Shown here one piece after another: positions 27,377-36,345 of a stretch of 64,000 nucleotides of DNA. This DNA is from JBKBIP01 sp046297495. GTDB lineage: Bacteria > Planctomycetota > Planctomycetia > Gemmatales > Gemmataceae. The stretch is from the NCBI GenBank assembly GCA_046297495.1, contig JBKBIP010000022.1:1-64000 (forward strand). Reading direction: 5' to 3'. Both the position numbers and the translations under genes were made by a program. Position 1 is the stretch's first letter. Each line of letters starts with the position of its first letter. The notes below the pieces were generated by a model. That model ran no database searches and was not told the origin of the DNA. It worked only from the letters and a program-made list of their open reading frames with translations.

Positions 27377-28360
27377 ATGCCTATCATTGAACAATCATTG
27401 TGCGTCCAACCCGTGTCGCCGGTGGACAGCGTCCCGGCGGCGGGGGAGATTCTGCGGACGGCGTGGACGGCCCCGGCGTTGCACTACACGGATGCGTACT
27501 TGCGCTGGCAACTTCGGCCGGTTGGCGATGTCGAAGCGTTGGCGGTGATGGCCTATGCGGACCAGATGCCGGTGGGGTTCGCCGCCGCCGTGCCGCGCCA
27601 GGCGCGTTGGCGAAGCACGAGCGAAACGCTGTTTCTGCTGTCGTTCGTGGCGGTACGACCCGATTGGCGGCGACGGGGGGTGGCTTTGGAATTGTATGAG
27701 GAACTGCTCGACCTCATCGGCCAGACAGGCAAGCCGTTCGTGGCCTTCACCATCCCCGATTCCGGCGGCGAGCGTACCTTGATTAAGGCATGTCAAACAG
27801 CGGGTTGGTGGCGCATCGACATGGGATATTATCCAGGCCACGGGTGCCTGCCTCGTCCCGCTGCTTCGCCAGAATACACGGTTCAGCGGACAAGCTGCTG
27901 GGAGGACCATGTCGCCGTTTGGCAAAACTGCACGGCGGAATCCTGTCTGTGGGGAGCGCCGGACCCTCACGAATGGGACCACTGGCAAGCCGACCCCCGC
28001 CCCCATGTCCCGCTGTTGCTCCGCGATGCCAAGGGGAAGCCACAAGGATCCGCGCTGGCGCTGCGCGGCGAGGTGGTCACGCCTCAGGGGGTAGAAACTG
28101 TCGCCATGTTGGAACGTCTGTATCTGCCGAATCCCACGTCAGAGGCGTTGTCCGCCCTGGTCCATGCCGCTGCTCAGCCATGGCACGCTCCCCAGCCGCC
28201 CCCAGTGGTCTTGGCCTCGAATTTGTGGGGCATCGCGCCGGCTATCTTGCGCGGCGCGGGTTTTCGCCAGACTCCTGCCCAATTTGCCGGCCACTTGGCT
28301 GCCAAGGCTCCCGCCCATCCGTTCTTTCACGCGGAAGGGACGAACCTGCTGATTACTTGA
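27377..28360 (+). CDS. GNAT-family N-acetyltransferase
   Basis: 327 residues, twice the size of a minimal GNAT domain, so possibly a tandem pair. The acetyl-CoA motif A is clear in the first half: LFLLSFVAVRPDWRRRGVALELYEELL near residue 90, with R-R-x-G-V/A. The second half (from about 190) lacks the motif but may be a degenerate GNAT fold. It follows the carrier-protein ligase on the same strand with one hairpin between, so it may transfer the aminoacyl or another acyl group. No convincing ribosome site lies before the ATG. Substrate unknown. Confidence 0.75.
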   Translation: MPIIEQSLCVQPVSPVDSVPAAGEILRTAWTAPALHYTDAYLRWQLRPVGDVEALAVMAYADQMPVGFAAAVPRQARWRSTSETLFLLSFVAVRPDWRRRGVALELYEELLDLIGQTGKPFVAFTIPDSGGERTLIKACQTAGWWRIDMGYYPGHGCLPRPAASPEYTVQRTSCWEDHVAVWQNCTAESCLWGAPDPHEWDHWQADPRPHVPLLLRDAKGKPQGSALALRGEVVTPQGVETVAMLERLYLPNPTSEALSALVHAAAQPWHAPQPPPVVLASNLWGIAPAILRGAGFRQTPAQFAGHLAAKAPAHPFFHAEGTNLLIT

Positions 28361-28438
28361 GAGGTGAAGATGCCGCTTCGGCTGCGGATCAGGGATTTGG
28401 GTTGGAAAGACCGCGACGCGCTTCCATAATAGACGATT

Positions 28439-30247
28439 ATGAACATTTCCAATCAGCCGAGGATCGGCCCCGAAGCGCGGTCATGGGAACCGCTGATTCC
28501 CAATCCTCACGTTCGGCAATGGTTGATCGAGTGTCTAGAACTGTGTCAACCCGATGCGGCGCGCGTGCTCGACGGCAGTGCGGCGGAGCGCGATGCCTTA
28601 CTGGCGCAGGCGGTGGCCGAAGGGGTGTTGCTGCCGTTGAACGCGCGAAAGTTACCCGGCTGCTACCTGCACCGCAGCAACCCCAACGACGTGGCCCGCA
28701 CCGAGCAGAACACATTTATATGCACCCCCAATGAGCGCCAAGCCGGTCCCACCAATAATTGGATGGAGGCCCAGGCCGCCTACCAACGTTTGCGCCCGCT
28801 GTTCCAAGGAGCCATGCGGGGGCGGACCATGTATGTCGTGCCGTTCGTCATGGGACCGCTCGGCTCGCCGTTGGCCAAGGTCGGTGTGCAAGCGACCGAT
28901 TCGCTGTATGTGGCCGTCAGCATGGGGGTGATGACCCGCATGGGACAGGTGGCCTGGGACCAGCTGGGCCAGGCGGAGGCATTCACGCGCTGTCTGCACA
29001 GTGTCGGCGATTGCCACCCGGAGCGCCGCTACATCTGCCACTTTCCCCAAGACAACACGATCTGGAGCTACGGCTCGGCCTACGGCGGCAACGCCTTGCT
29101 GGGCAAGAAATGCTTGGCGCTGCGCATCGCCAGTTATCTGGGCTATCAGCAAGACTGGCTGGCCGAGCATATGTTGCTTATGGGAGTCACTCCCCCTGAC
29201 GGCCCCACTAGTTACGTCGCCGCCGCTTTCCCCAGCGCCTGCGGCAAAACCAATTTCGCCATGCTGATTCCACCGGACAAGTACCGTCAAGCCGGCTGGA
29301 AAATCTCCACCGTCGGCGACGACATCGCTTGGATGTACGTTCACCCGCGCGACGGCAGGCTCCACGCCGTCAATCCCGAAGCGGGCTATTTCGGCGTCGT
29401 CCCTGGCACCAATAGCCGGACGAATCCCAACGCGATGGAGATCATGGCCCGCGATACCATCTATACCAACGTCGCCCTCTTGCCCGACGGCGACGTATGG
29501 TGGGAAGGGAAAACGGAAACGCCGCCAAAGGAGTGCTTGGATTGGAAAGGGCAACCCTGGACCCCCGATTGTGGCCGACTCGCCGCCCATCCCAACAGCC
29601 GTTTCACTGCTCCCATGACGAATAATCCAGTCCTGGACCCAAAAGCGAACGACGCGGAAGGGGTGCCGATTGCCAGCATCATCTTCGGCGGCCGGCGCAG
29701 CCAGACGGTGCCGTTGGTGTACGAAGCCTTCAATTGGATTCATGGCGTATATCTAGGAGCGACGCTCGGTTCGGAAACGACTGCCGCCGCCACCGGCAAA
29801 GTCGGCGTGGTACGGCGGGATCCGATGGCGATGTTGCCGTTTTGTGGTTACAATCTCAACGATTACTTTCGCCATTGGCTGCGCATGCGCAAACGAATGC
29901 GGGAATGTCCACGCATTTTTCATGTCAACTGGTTTCGTGCCAACGACGCGGGGCGTTTCTTGTGGCCGGGATTCGGCGAAAACGTGCGCGTCTTGCAATG
30001 GATCCTCGCACGCTGTCAAGGACGTGCCCAAGCCGTCGAGACGGCGCTGGGCTGGATGCCACGCGCCAGCGACTTCGATCTGGAGGGGTTGAACATGACT
30101 CCCGAACAGTTCGAAGCTGTTCAAGCCATTGATCCAGACGCCCTGCGTCAAGAATTGCTCCAACAGCAGGAATTGTTCCTGCGTCTGGCAGGGGAAGTAC
30201 CCCAAGAATTGCTCTTTCAGCGTGAATTGCTGATCGCGCGATTGTGA
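28439..30247 (+). CDS. pckG: phosphoenolpyruvate carboxykinase (GTP)
   Basis: A 602-residue cytosolic enzyme that interconverts oxaloacetate plus GTP with PEP, CO2 and GDP, the entry step of gluconeogenesis. Conserved features are RTEQNTFICT, the P-loop-like kinase motif FPSACGKTNFAML (near residue 260), GDDIAWM and FRANDAGRFLWPGFGEN. The size fits the GTP class and is larger than the ATP class. It starts 78 bases after the GNAT gene without a clear ribosome site and is followed 13 bases later by an SDR gene, likely co-transcribed. Confidence 0.96.
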   Translation: MNISNQPRIGPEARSWEPLIPNPHVRQWLIECLELCQPDAARVLDGSAAERDALLAQAVAEGVLLPLNARKLPGCYLHRSNPNDVARTEQNTFICTPNERQAGPTNNWMEAQAAYQRLRPLFQGAMRGRTMYVVPFVMGPLGSPLAKVGVQATDSLYVAVSMGVMTRMGQVAWDQLGQAEAFTRCLHSVGDCHPERRYICHFPQDNTIWSYGSAYGGNALLGKKCLALRIASYLGYQQDWLAEHMLLMGVTPPDGPTSYVAAAFPSACGKTNFAMLIPPDKYRQAGWKISTVGDDIAWMYVHPRDGRLHAVNPEAGYFGVVPGTNSRTNPNAMEIMARDTIYTNVALLPDGDVWWEGKTETPPKECLDWKGQPWTPDCGRLAAHPNSRFTAPMTNNPVLDPKANDAEGVPIASIIFGGRRSQTVPLVYEAFNWIHGVYLGATLGSETTAAATGKVGVVRRDPMAMLPFCGYNLNDYFRHWLRMRKRMRECPRIFHVNWFRANDAGRFLWPGFGENVRVLQWILARCQGRAQAVETALGWMPRASDFDLEGLNMTPEQFEAVQAIDPDALRQELLQQQELFLRLAGEVPQELLFQRELLIARL

Positions 30248-30260
30248 AAGTACGCAGACC

Positions 30261-31025
30261 ATGAACTCTTCTCACGATTTGAGCAATCGAGTGGCGTTGG
30301 TGACCGGGGCCGGCGTTGGCATTGGTCGCGCCACCGCCTTGGCACTGGGCCAAGCAGGGGCGCTGGTCGGCATTCACTACCACCGTAGCCAGCCCGAAGC
30401 GGAACAAACCTTGTCCGACTTGGTCGCGCTTGGTGGTCGGGGGATGTTACTGCAAGGAGACTTGACGCGCGAGGCCGATGCCGAGGGAATCGTCGATCAA
30501 CTGACGGCAACCGCGGGCCGGCTGGACATCCTGGTGAACAACGCTGGCGGCCCGGTGCAACGCACGCGCATCGAGGATTGTTCGACGGACGTATGGCGTC
30601 AAATCTTCGACCTGAACGTCACGTCCGCTTTTTGGATCACACGCCGAGCCATCCCCCATTTGCGGCGGAGCGGTTCGGGTTCCGTCATCAACGTCCTGAC
30701 GTTGTCGATCCAGACCGGCGGCGCGGGGGGTGCAGGCCCCTATGCCGCCGCCAAGGGGGCGCTACAAATCCTGACGCGCACCTTGGCCCGCGAGCTGGCC
30801 CCAACAGTGCGCGTCAACGCCATCATGCCCGGTGTGATCGAAACTCGTCACCATGAACAGTTTACCGCCGCCGAACGTATGGCGGAGTATCGCCGGGAAA
30901 CGCCGTTGGGACGCAACGGGTTGGCTGAGGAGGTCGCCCCCGCCGTGCTCTTTCTGGCCAGCGCGGCTTCTCAATTTATCACGGGGGCCTTGATCGATAT
31001 TAACGGCGGCCGCTTCCTGCGCTGA
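30261..31025 (+). CDS. SDR-family oxidoreductase
   Basis: 254 residues, a classical SDR. It has VTGAGVGIGRA near residue 16, NNAGG near 92 and a catalytic YAAAK near 158, preceded by NVLTLS with the Ser. The C-terminus (ITGALIDINGGRFLR) is typical of 3-oxoacyl reductase-like members. It follows pckG by 13 bases and may be read from the same message, though no shared pathway is obvious. It is not closely similar to the SDR at 9420. Confidence 0.88.
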   Translation: MNSSHDLSNRVALVTGAGVGIGRATALALGQAGALVGIHYHRSQPEAEQTLSDLVALGGRGMLLQGDLTREADAEGIVDQLTATAGRLDILVNNAGGPVQRTRIEDCSTDVWRQIFDLNVTSAFWITRRAIPHLRRSGSGSVINVLTLSIQTGGAGGAGPYAAAKGALQILTRTLARELAPTVRVNAIMPGVIETRHHEQFTAAERMAEYRRETPLGRNGLAEEVAPAVLFLASAASQFITGALIDINGGRFLR

Positions 31026-31317
31026 GTTGAGGACTCGCAACATCGACATTCGGCAAGCCTGGCAAACTTTGTTGAAAAAAAGGATCGGACCAAGGAAATT
31101 TGGCTTGCCTTCGCTGGATTTTGCGAGGATAGTCAATGATAACCATTCACAGGTAATGCCCAACTATTTCTCTAGGTTTCTGGCTGCTTCTGGACGATTT
31201 GTTTTGCGCCAGGTTTCTTACTTTGTGAGATGGGACGAAGGGTAAGAGGCTTACACTTTCTGATCGCTATTTACTTCTCTCTTGTCGAGATTGACTCGCA
31301 ACTAAGGAGTGGCCACC

Positions 31318-34164
31318 GTGTCTTCATCCTGGTTTCCGCGCTTCCTCGCCGCTCTCTTTCGCCGCTCACCACGCCATCGCCCGGCCCATCGCGGTCGCCG
31401 ACAGTATTTGAGGATCGAGCTGCTCGAGGATCGAACGCTACCGAGCATCGATCCGCTATCGCTGGCGGCCTTGCGTGGCGTCGCTGGCGACGATTTGGTG
31501 GGCAAGGACGGCCCGCTCATCAAAGCGGGCTTCGACTTGGCCTATCTCCACGCCGAATTTCAAGAGTATTGCGGTTGCAGCGGACCGTTCCAAAGCACTT
31601 TGCCGCTGATCATAACCCAAGGCAATTCTGTTCGCATCGAGGCCATTGCCGCTGGTAACGTCGATGCCTTGGTGACGAACCTTCAGCAAATGGGTTTGAC
31701 GGACATCACGGTACATGGCCTGTACGTCAACGGTTGGTTACCGATCAACGCCATTCCCGCCATGGCCTCCTTGTCCAACTTGAAGTATGCCATGCCGGTT
31801 TATGCGCCGATCACGAATACAGGGTTTGTCACCAGTCAAGGGGACGCGGCGTTGCGCGCCGACGTGGCGCGGGCCACGTTGGGAGTCACTGGCGCCGGCG
31901 TCACGGTCGGCGTGCTGTCCGACAGCTTCAACACCAGTGGCAACGGCAGTTACGCCATTGACCAGATAATCGGCGTCCTTCCGCCCGGAATCAACGTGAT
32001 CCAAGACACGGCGGGCACCGATGAAGGACGGGCCATGTTGCAATTGATCCATGACGTGGCCCCCGGCGCCGCACTGGCCTTCGCCACGGCGAGCTTGGGA
32101 GTTGCTAGCTTTGCCAACAACATTACTGCATTGGCTGCCGCTGGGGCAAATGTGATCGTGGATGACATCACCTATCTAAACGAACCGTTCTTCCAGGATG
32201 GACCCCTTGCACAAACTGTGGACACTGTGGTGGCATCGGGAGTGGCATACTTCAGTTCGGCGGGTAATTCCGCGCGTAACAGTTATGAGCGGGGCTTCGT
32301 GTCTGGGGGCATATTGCCCGCGGGGTCTTTTGGCTCTCCATTGTTTCGGGGCGGGGAAGTGCATGACTTCAATCCTAGCGCTATTGTCACGGACATCACG
32401 CAATCCATTTCGATCCCTGCGGGACAGACGATTATTATTGGATTCCAATGGGACCAACCGTTCTTTTCGGTGAGCGGCTTTCCGGGCGCTGCCACGGATA
32501 TGGACATATACTTGGTCAACGCAGCCGGCACGGCAGTCTTGGCGGCGGCCACCACCAACAATATCTTGGCTGGCGATCCATTAGAAATCCTTGTCTTCAC
32601 GAATACGACCGGAACAACGTTGAATGCCAACTTGGTCATCAGCCGTTTCTTCGGTTTGGCTCCGAACTTGATGAAATATGTCATTTTCCGAGGCGGCACC
32701 ATCAACGAGTATGCAACCAATAGCAGTACGGTCATCGGCCATCACAATGCCGCTGGCACCATCGCCGTGGGGGCGGCATTTTATCAACAAACCCCAGTTT
32801 TCGGCGTCAATCCGCCAGTCATCGAACCGTTTTCCTCGGCGGGGGGCACGCGTATCCTATTCACCACCACGGGACAACCGACCAACATCCAACGTCAACG
32901 ACCTGATGTGGTAGGTCCGGACGGCACCGACAATTCTTTTTTTGGTGTCGATGTCGATGGGACCGGATGGCCGAACTTCTTCGGTACCTCGGCGGCGGCG
33001 CCGCACGTTGCCGCGGTTGCTGCTCTGATGCTGCAAGCGAATCCGTCTTTGACGCCGGATCAAATCCGCAATATCTTGCGCAGTACCGCCATTGATATGG
33101 ATGATCCGTTCACGCCGACGTTTGATGTGGGCTTCGACTTTGGCACGGGATTCGGTTTCGTGGATGCGCTGCGCGCGGTTCAGGCGGCGATCAGTCCTGG
33201 GCCCAGTCCTGGCGGCAATACCATTTTCGCCACCGGCACGGATCAAGGCGGAGGGCCGCATGTCCGAGTCTTTGATAGCGCCACGGGAGCTTTGATCGGT
33301 AGTTTCTTTGCTTATAACCCCGCTTTCACGGGGGGCGTGCGGGTGGCGGTAGGGGATGTCACCGGAGATGGACAGCCGGAAATCATCACCGCGCCAGGTC
33401 CGGGGGGTGGTCCGCATATCCGGATTTTCACTCCCACAGGCCAGCCGTTAGGTGGATTTTTCGCCTATTCTCCATCCTTCACCGGCGGCGTTTACGTGGC
33501 CGTGGCGAATGTCACTGGGAATAATCGAGCCGAGATCATCACCGGCGCGGGAGCGGGGGGCGGACCTCATGTCATCGTGCGCGATGGCGTGTCTTTTGGT
33601 GTGATCCACAGCTTTTTCGCCTTTGTCCCCAGTTTCACGGGGGGCGTGCGCGTGGCTGGGGGAGACCTCAATGGCGATGGCCGAGCGGACATTGTCGTGG
33701 CCGCCGGCCCGGGTGGCGGGCCGCATGTGCGTGCCTTCAGCGGCGCCAACTTGGCTCTACTCCACAACTTCTTCGCCTATTCGCCGTTGTTCTCCGGTGG
33801 CGTGCATGTCGCGGTCGGCGCCGTCACGGGTACCCGTCCGCACATCATCACCGGCGCCGGCGCCAATACCACCACGAACATCCGCATCTTTGATGGTATT
33901 TCGGGACTTTTCATCTCGGGGTTTTCCCTGCCGTCCAACGGTGGCAGCAGCCTCTTTGAGGGAGACCGGGACGCCGCCGCTCGCGGTGAGATTCGCGTTG
34001 CCGTCACGGATCGCAACGGTGACGGCCGCTTAGACATTATTGTCGGCCTTGGAGCTTCCTCACAACCGCGCGTGCGCATCTTCGACGCGCTTTCGCTGAA
34101 TGTATTGGACGATTTCTTCGCTTATGACCCGAATTTCCGAAGGGGTATCTTCGTCGGTGGTTAA
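31318..34164 (+). CDS. secreted S8 subtilase with FG-GAP-like C-terminal repeats
   Basis: About 948 residues. The N-terminus has a short basic region and LRIELLEDRTLPS, the planctomycete variant of the LEPR-type surface-targeting motif. The S8 protease core follows, with Asp near 202 (VGVLSDSFNTSG), a candidate His in LIHDVAPGA and the catalytic Ser near 558 in FFGTSAAAPHVA. After a Pro/Gly linker come five or more repeats of about 45-50 residues (GGGPHVRVFDSATG, VAVGDVTGDGQPEIITAPG) of the FG-GAP/integrin-propeller kind. I took the GTG at 31318 because AAGGAG lies 8 bases upstream. The product is probably exported and works at the cell surface. The His assignment is tentative. Confidence 0.85.
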   Translation: MSSSWFPRFLAALFRRSPRHRPAHRGRRQYLRIELLEDRTLPSIDPLSLAALRGVAGDDLVGKDGPLIKAGFDLAYLHAEFQEYCGCSGPFQSTLPLIITQGNSVRIEAIAAGNVDALVTNLQQMGLTDITVHGLYVNGWLPINAIPAMASLSNLKYAMPVYAPITNTGFVTSQGDAALRADVARATLGVTGAGVTVGVLSDSFNTSGNGSYAIDQIIGVLPPGINVIQDTAGTDEGRAMLQLIHDVAPGAALAFATASLGVASFANNITALAAAGANVIVDDITYLNEPFFQDGPLAQTVDTVVASGVAYFSSAGNSARNSYERGFVSGGILPAGSFGSPLFRGGEVHDFNPSAIVTDITQSISIPAGQTIIIGFQWDQPFFSVSGFPGAATDMDIYLVNAAGTAVLAAATTNNILAGDPLEILVFTNTTGTTLNANLVISRFFGLAPNLMKYVIFRGGTINEYATNSSTVIGHHNAAGTIAVGAAFYQQTPVFGVNPPVIEPFSSAGGTRILFTTTGQPTNIQRQRPDVVGPDGTDNSFFGVDVDGTGWPNFFGTSAAAPHVAAVAALMLQANPSLTPDQIRNILRSTAIDMDDPFTPTFDVGFDFGTGFGFVDALRAVQAAISPGPSPGGNTIFATGTDQGGGPHVRVFDSATGALIGSFFAYNPAFTGGVRVAVGDVTGDGQPEIITAPGPGGGPHIRIFTPTGQPLGGFFAYSPSFTGGVYVAVANVTGNNRAEIITGAGAGGGPHVIVRDGVSFGVIHSFFAFVPSFTGGVRVAGGDLNGDGRADIVVAAGPGGGPHVRAFSGANLALLHNFFAYSPLFSGGVHVAVGAVTGTRPHIITGAGANTTTNIRIFDGISGLFISGFSLPSNGGSSLFEGDRDAAARGEIRVAVTDRNGDGRLDIIVGLGASSQPRVRIFDALSLNVLDDFFAYDPNFRRGIFVGG

Positions 34165-34178
34165 TCGCGACCACATAA

Positions 34179-34580
34179 CTACTGAATCCCCAGCTGCAAC
34201 TTGGCCGCTTCCGACATCATGTCCATGGTCCAGATGGGGTCCCAGACAACATCCACCTGAACTGATTGCACGCCGGGGACGGCGGCGACCTTGCGTTGCA
34301 CTTCGGGGGGGATGGCGCCGGCAGCGGGACAGGCGGGGGAGGTTAGCGTCATGCGGATGCCGACGTTCCCCTCCGGCGATATGTCAATGTCATAGATCAG
34401 ACCCAGTTCGTAAATGTTGACCGGGATTTCGGGATCATGGCAGGTCTTGAGGGCGGCGATGATTTGTTCTTCCAGTTGCTTCGCATCCACGGAAGCGGCT
34501 GATGGCCGCGAAGTCTCCGGTGTTTCTTGTGTCGTGGGTGCTTGGTCAGGTTGTTCGGCCGGGCCGGGTTTGGGTTCCAT
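34179..34580 (-). CDS. sufT: SufT, MIP18/DUF59-type Fe-S assembly factor
   Basis: About 133 residues. A disordered Pro/Gln/Thr-rich N-terminal segment of about 40 residues precedes a DUF59 domain (IIAALKTCHDPEIPVNIYELGL, TSPACPAAGAIPP). Cys in the DPEIP and TSPACP regions matches the pattern of SufT and PaaD-like maturation factors, which aid Fe-S cluster delivery. It is the last gene of the suf operon, with GGAG 7 bases before the ATG at 34580, just after sufU. I rejected the earlier start at 34607, which overlaps sufU. Confidence 0.85.
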   Translation of the reverse strand: MEPKPGPAEQPDQAPTTQETPETSRPSAASVDAKQLEEQIIAALKTCHDPEIPVNIYELGLIYDIDISPEGNVGIRMTLTSPACPAAGAIPPEVQRKVAAVPGVQSVQVDVVWDPIWTMDMMSEAAKLQLGIQ

Positions 34581-34603
34581 GATGTTTCTCCGTCCGGCAG
34601 GGG

Positions 34604-35062
34604 TCATTCAGTGGATACAGGCTTGTCCGCCTGGCCTCGCAAGGCGGCGTGGACGGTGTGCCAAGCCAGAGTGGCGCATTTCACGCGCACTGGAAAGTCG
34701 CGGACACCAGCGAAGACGGCCAGCTTGCCCAACCGGTGCATGTCGGCGTCATCGGTCGGTTTGCCGGTAACGAGTTTGTGGAAGCTCTCAAAAATGGCCT
34801 CGGCTTCTTCCTTCGATTTGCCTTTGAGAACTTCTGTCATCAAGGATGCTGACGCTTTCGAGATGGCACAACCGCTTCCTTGAAAACTAATGTCCTTGAC
34901 CCGATCCTCTTCCAATCGCAGATAGACGGTCAAACGGTCGCCGCACAAGGGATTATGCCCTTCGCTATACAGGTACGGCTCGGCGAGGACGCGGAAATTC
35001 CGTGGCTTTTTATGGCCATGATCCAGAATCACCTCTTGATACAGCTCACGCAAGTCGGACAT
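34604..35062 (-). CDS. sufU: SufU, Fe-S scaffold / sulfur acceptor
   Basis: 152 residues of the NifU-like SufU family. Conserved Cys positions occur in NPLCGD, GSGCAISKASASLM and VKCATLAWHTV, with the Asp in CGD as a further zinc ligand. In Gram-positive-type SUF systems SufU takes sulfur from SufS. Its ATG overlaps the sufS stop (TGATG), so the two are translationally coupled. The presence of SufU and absence of a sufE gene in the operon point to the SufS-SufU pathway. Confidence 0.92.
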   Translation of the reverse strand: MSDLRELYQEVILDHGHKKPRNFRVLAEPYLYSEGHNPLCGDRLTVYLRLEEDRVKDISFQGSGCAISKASASLMTEVLKGKSKEEAEAIFESFHKLVTGKPTDDADMHRLGKLAVFAGVRDFPVRVKCATLAWHTVHAALRGQADKPVSTE

Positions 35063-36345
35063 CAGCGAAACATCTCCTTGACCTTATCGAGGCTGCGTAC
35101 CAGGGCGTCGATTTCCTCAAAAGTGTTATAGAAAGCCAAAGCTGCCCGCGCCGTGGCCGGCACGCCGAATCGGTCCATCAGCGGCTGCGTGCAGTGGTGG
35201 CCGGTCCGCAGGGCAATTCCTTCGAGATCGAGAATGGTGCCGATGTCATGCGGATGGATGCCATCGAGCACGAAGGAGATGGTCCCGGCCCGTTCCGCGG
35301 CCGTGCCGATCAGCCGGATGCCCGGCACTTGTTGCAATTGTTCCGTGGCGTAATGAAGCAACTCGTGCTCATAGGCGGCGATGGCCGGTAAGCCGATTTC
35401 CTGGAGATAATCGATGGCCGCTCCCAAGCCGATGACGCCGGCAATGTTTGGCGTGCCAGCTTCAAACTTGTAGGGAATATCGTTGTAGGTGGTCTTGGTG
35501 AATGACACCGACCGAATCATGTCGCCACCCCCCTGATAGGGGGGCATGGCGTTCAGATAGCGCGACTTGCCGTACAGGACGCCAACGCCGGTGGGACCAT
35601 AGACCTTGTGGCCGGAGAAGGCGTAGAAATCACAATCCAGCTCACGCACGTCGATGGACATGTGCGGGGCGGCTTGAGCGCCATCGAGCAGCACCGGGAT
35701 GCCGCGGCGATGGGCTAGGTCCACGATGGTCTTCACCGGGTTGACGGTGCCGAGCGTGTTGGAGACATGGACCACCGAAACCAATTTCGTGCGCGGCGCC
35801 AGCAGCTTTTCATATTCTTCCAAGATCAGCTCGCCGGTGTCGGTAATCGGCACCACGCGCAGCACGGCCCGTTTCTCGTCACAGATCATTTGCCAGGGGA
35901 CGATGTTGGAGTGATGCTCCATTTCCGTGATGATTACTTCATCCCCTGGCTGCAACTGTTGGCGACCGAAACTCTGAGCCACGAGATTAATGGCTTCAGT
36001 GGTGCCACGCACGAAGATGATTTCACGGGCGTCGGCGGCGTTGAGGAACTCCTGCACTTTGACGCGAGCGGCCTCGTAATGTTCGGTGGCCCGCTGGCTC
36101 AGGAGGTGGACACCGCGATGGACGTTGGCGTTGTCGGTCTCGTAGTAGTGCCGCAACGTGTCAATGACCACTTGCGGCTTCTGCGTGGAAGCCGCGTTGT
36201 CGAGATAGATCAACGGTTTGCCATGGACCTTCTGCTTCAAGATGGGAAAATCAGCACGGATTTTCTCCACGTCCAGCGCGGTCAGAGACGCGCGCTGGAT
36301 AGTGGCGGGCCGGGCAGGAATCGCGGTGGTCAGGTTCATATTCAT
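35062..36345 (-). CDS. sufS: cysteine desulfurase SufS
   Basis: About 427 residues, a type II PLP cysteine desulfurase that removes sulfur from cysteine. It has IYLDNAASTQKP, EMEHHSNIVPW, DGAQAAPHM and FSGHKVYGPTGVG, the last with the PLP lysine near 233. The catalytic Cys lies in LRTGHHCTQPLM. I chose the ATG at 36345, which overlaps the sufD stop (ATGA); the ATG at 36339 is also possible. The frame extending to 36552 overlaps sufD and is not real. It sits between sufD and sufU. Confidence 0.94.
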   Translation of the reverse strand: MNMNLTTAIPARPATIQRASLTALDVEKIRADFPILKQKVHGKPLIYLDNAASTQKPQVVIDTLRHYYETDNANVHRGVHLLSQRATEHYEAARVKVQEFLNAADAREIIFVRGTTEAINLVAQSFGRQQLQPGDEVIITEMEHHSNIVPWQMICDEKRAVLRVVPITDTGELILEEYEKLLAPRTKLVSVVHVSNTLGTVNPVKTIVDLAHRRGIPVLLDGAQAAPHMSIDVRELDCDFYAFSGHKVYGPTGVGVLYGKSRYLNAMPPYQGGGDMIRSVSFTKTTYNDIPYKFEAGTPNIAGVIGLGAAIDYLQEIGLPAIAAYEHELLHYATEQLQQVPGIRLIGTAAERAGTISFVLDGIHPHDIGTILDLEGIALRTGHHCTQPLMDRFGVPATARAALAFYNTFEEIDALVRSLDKVKEMFR

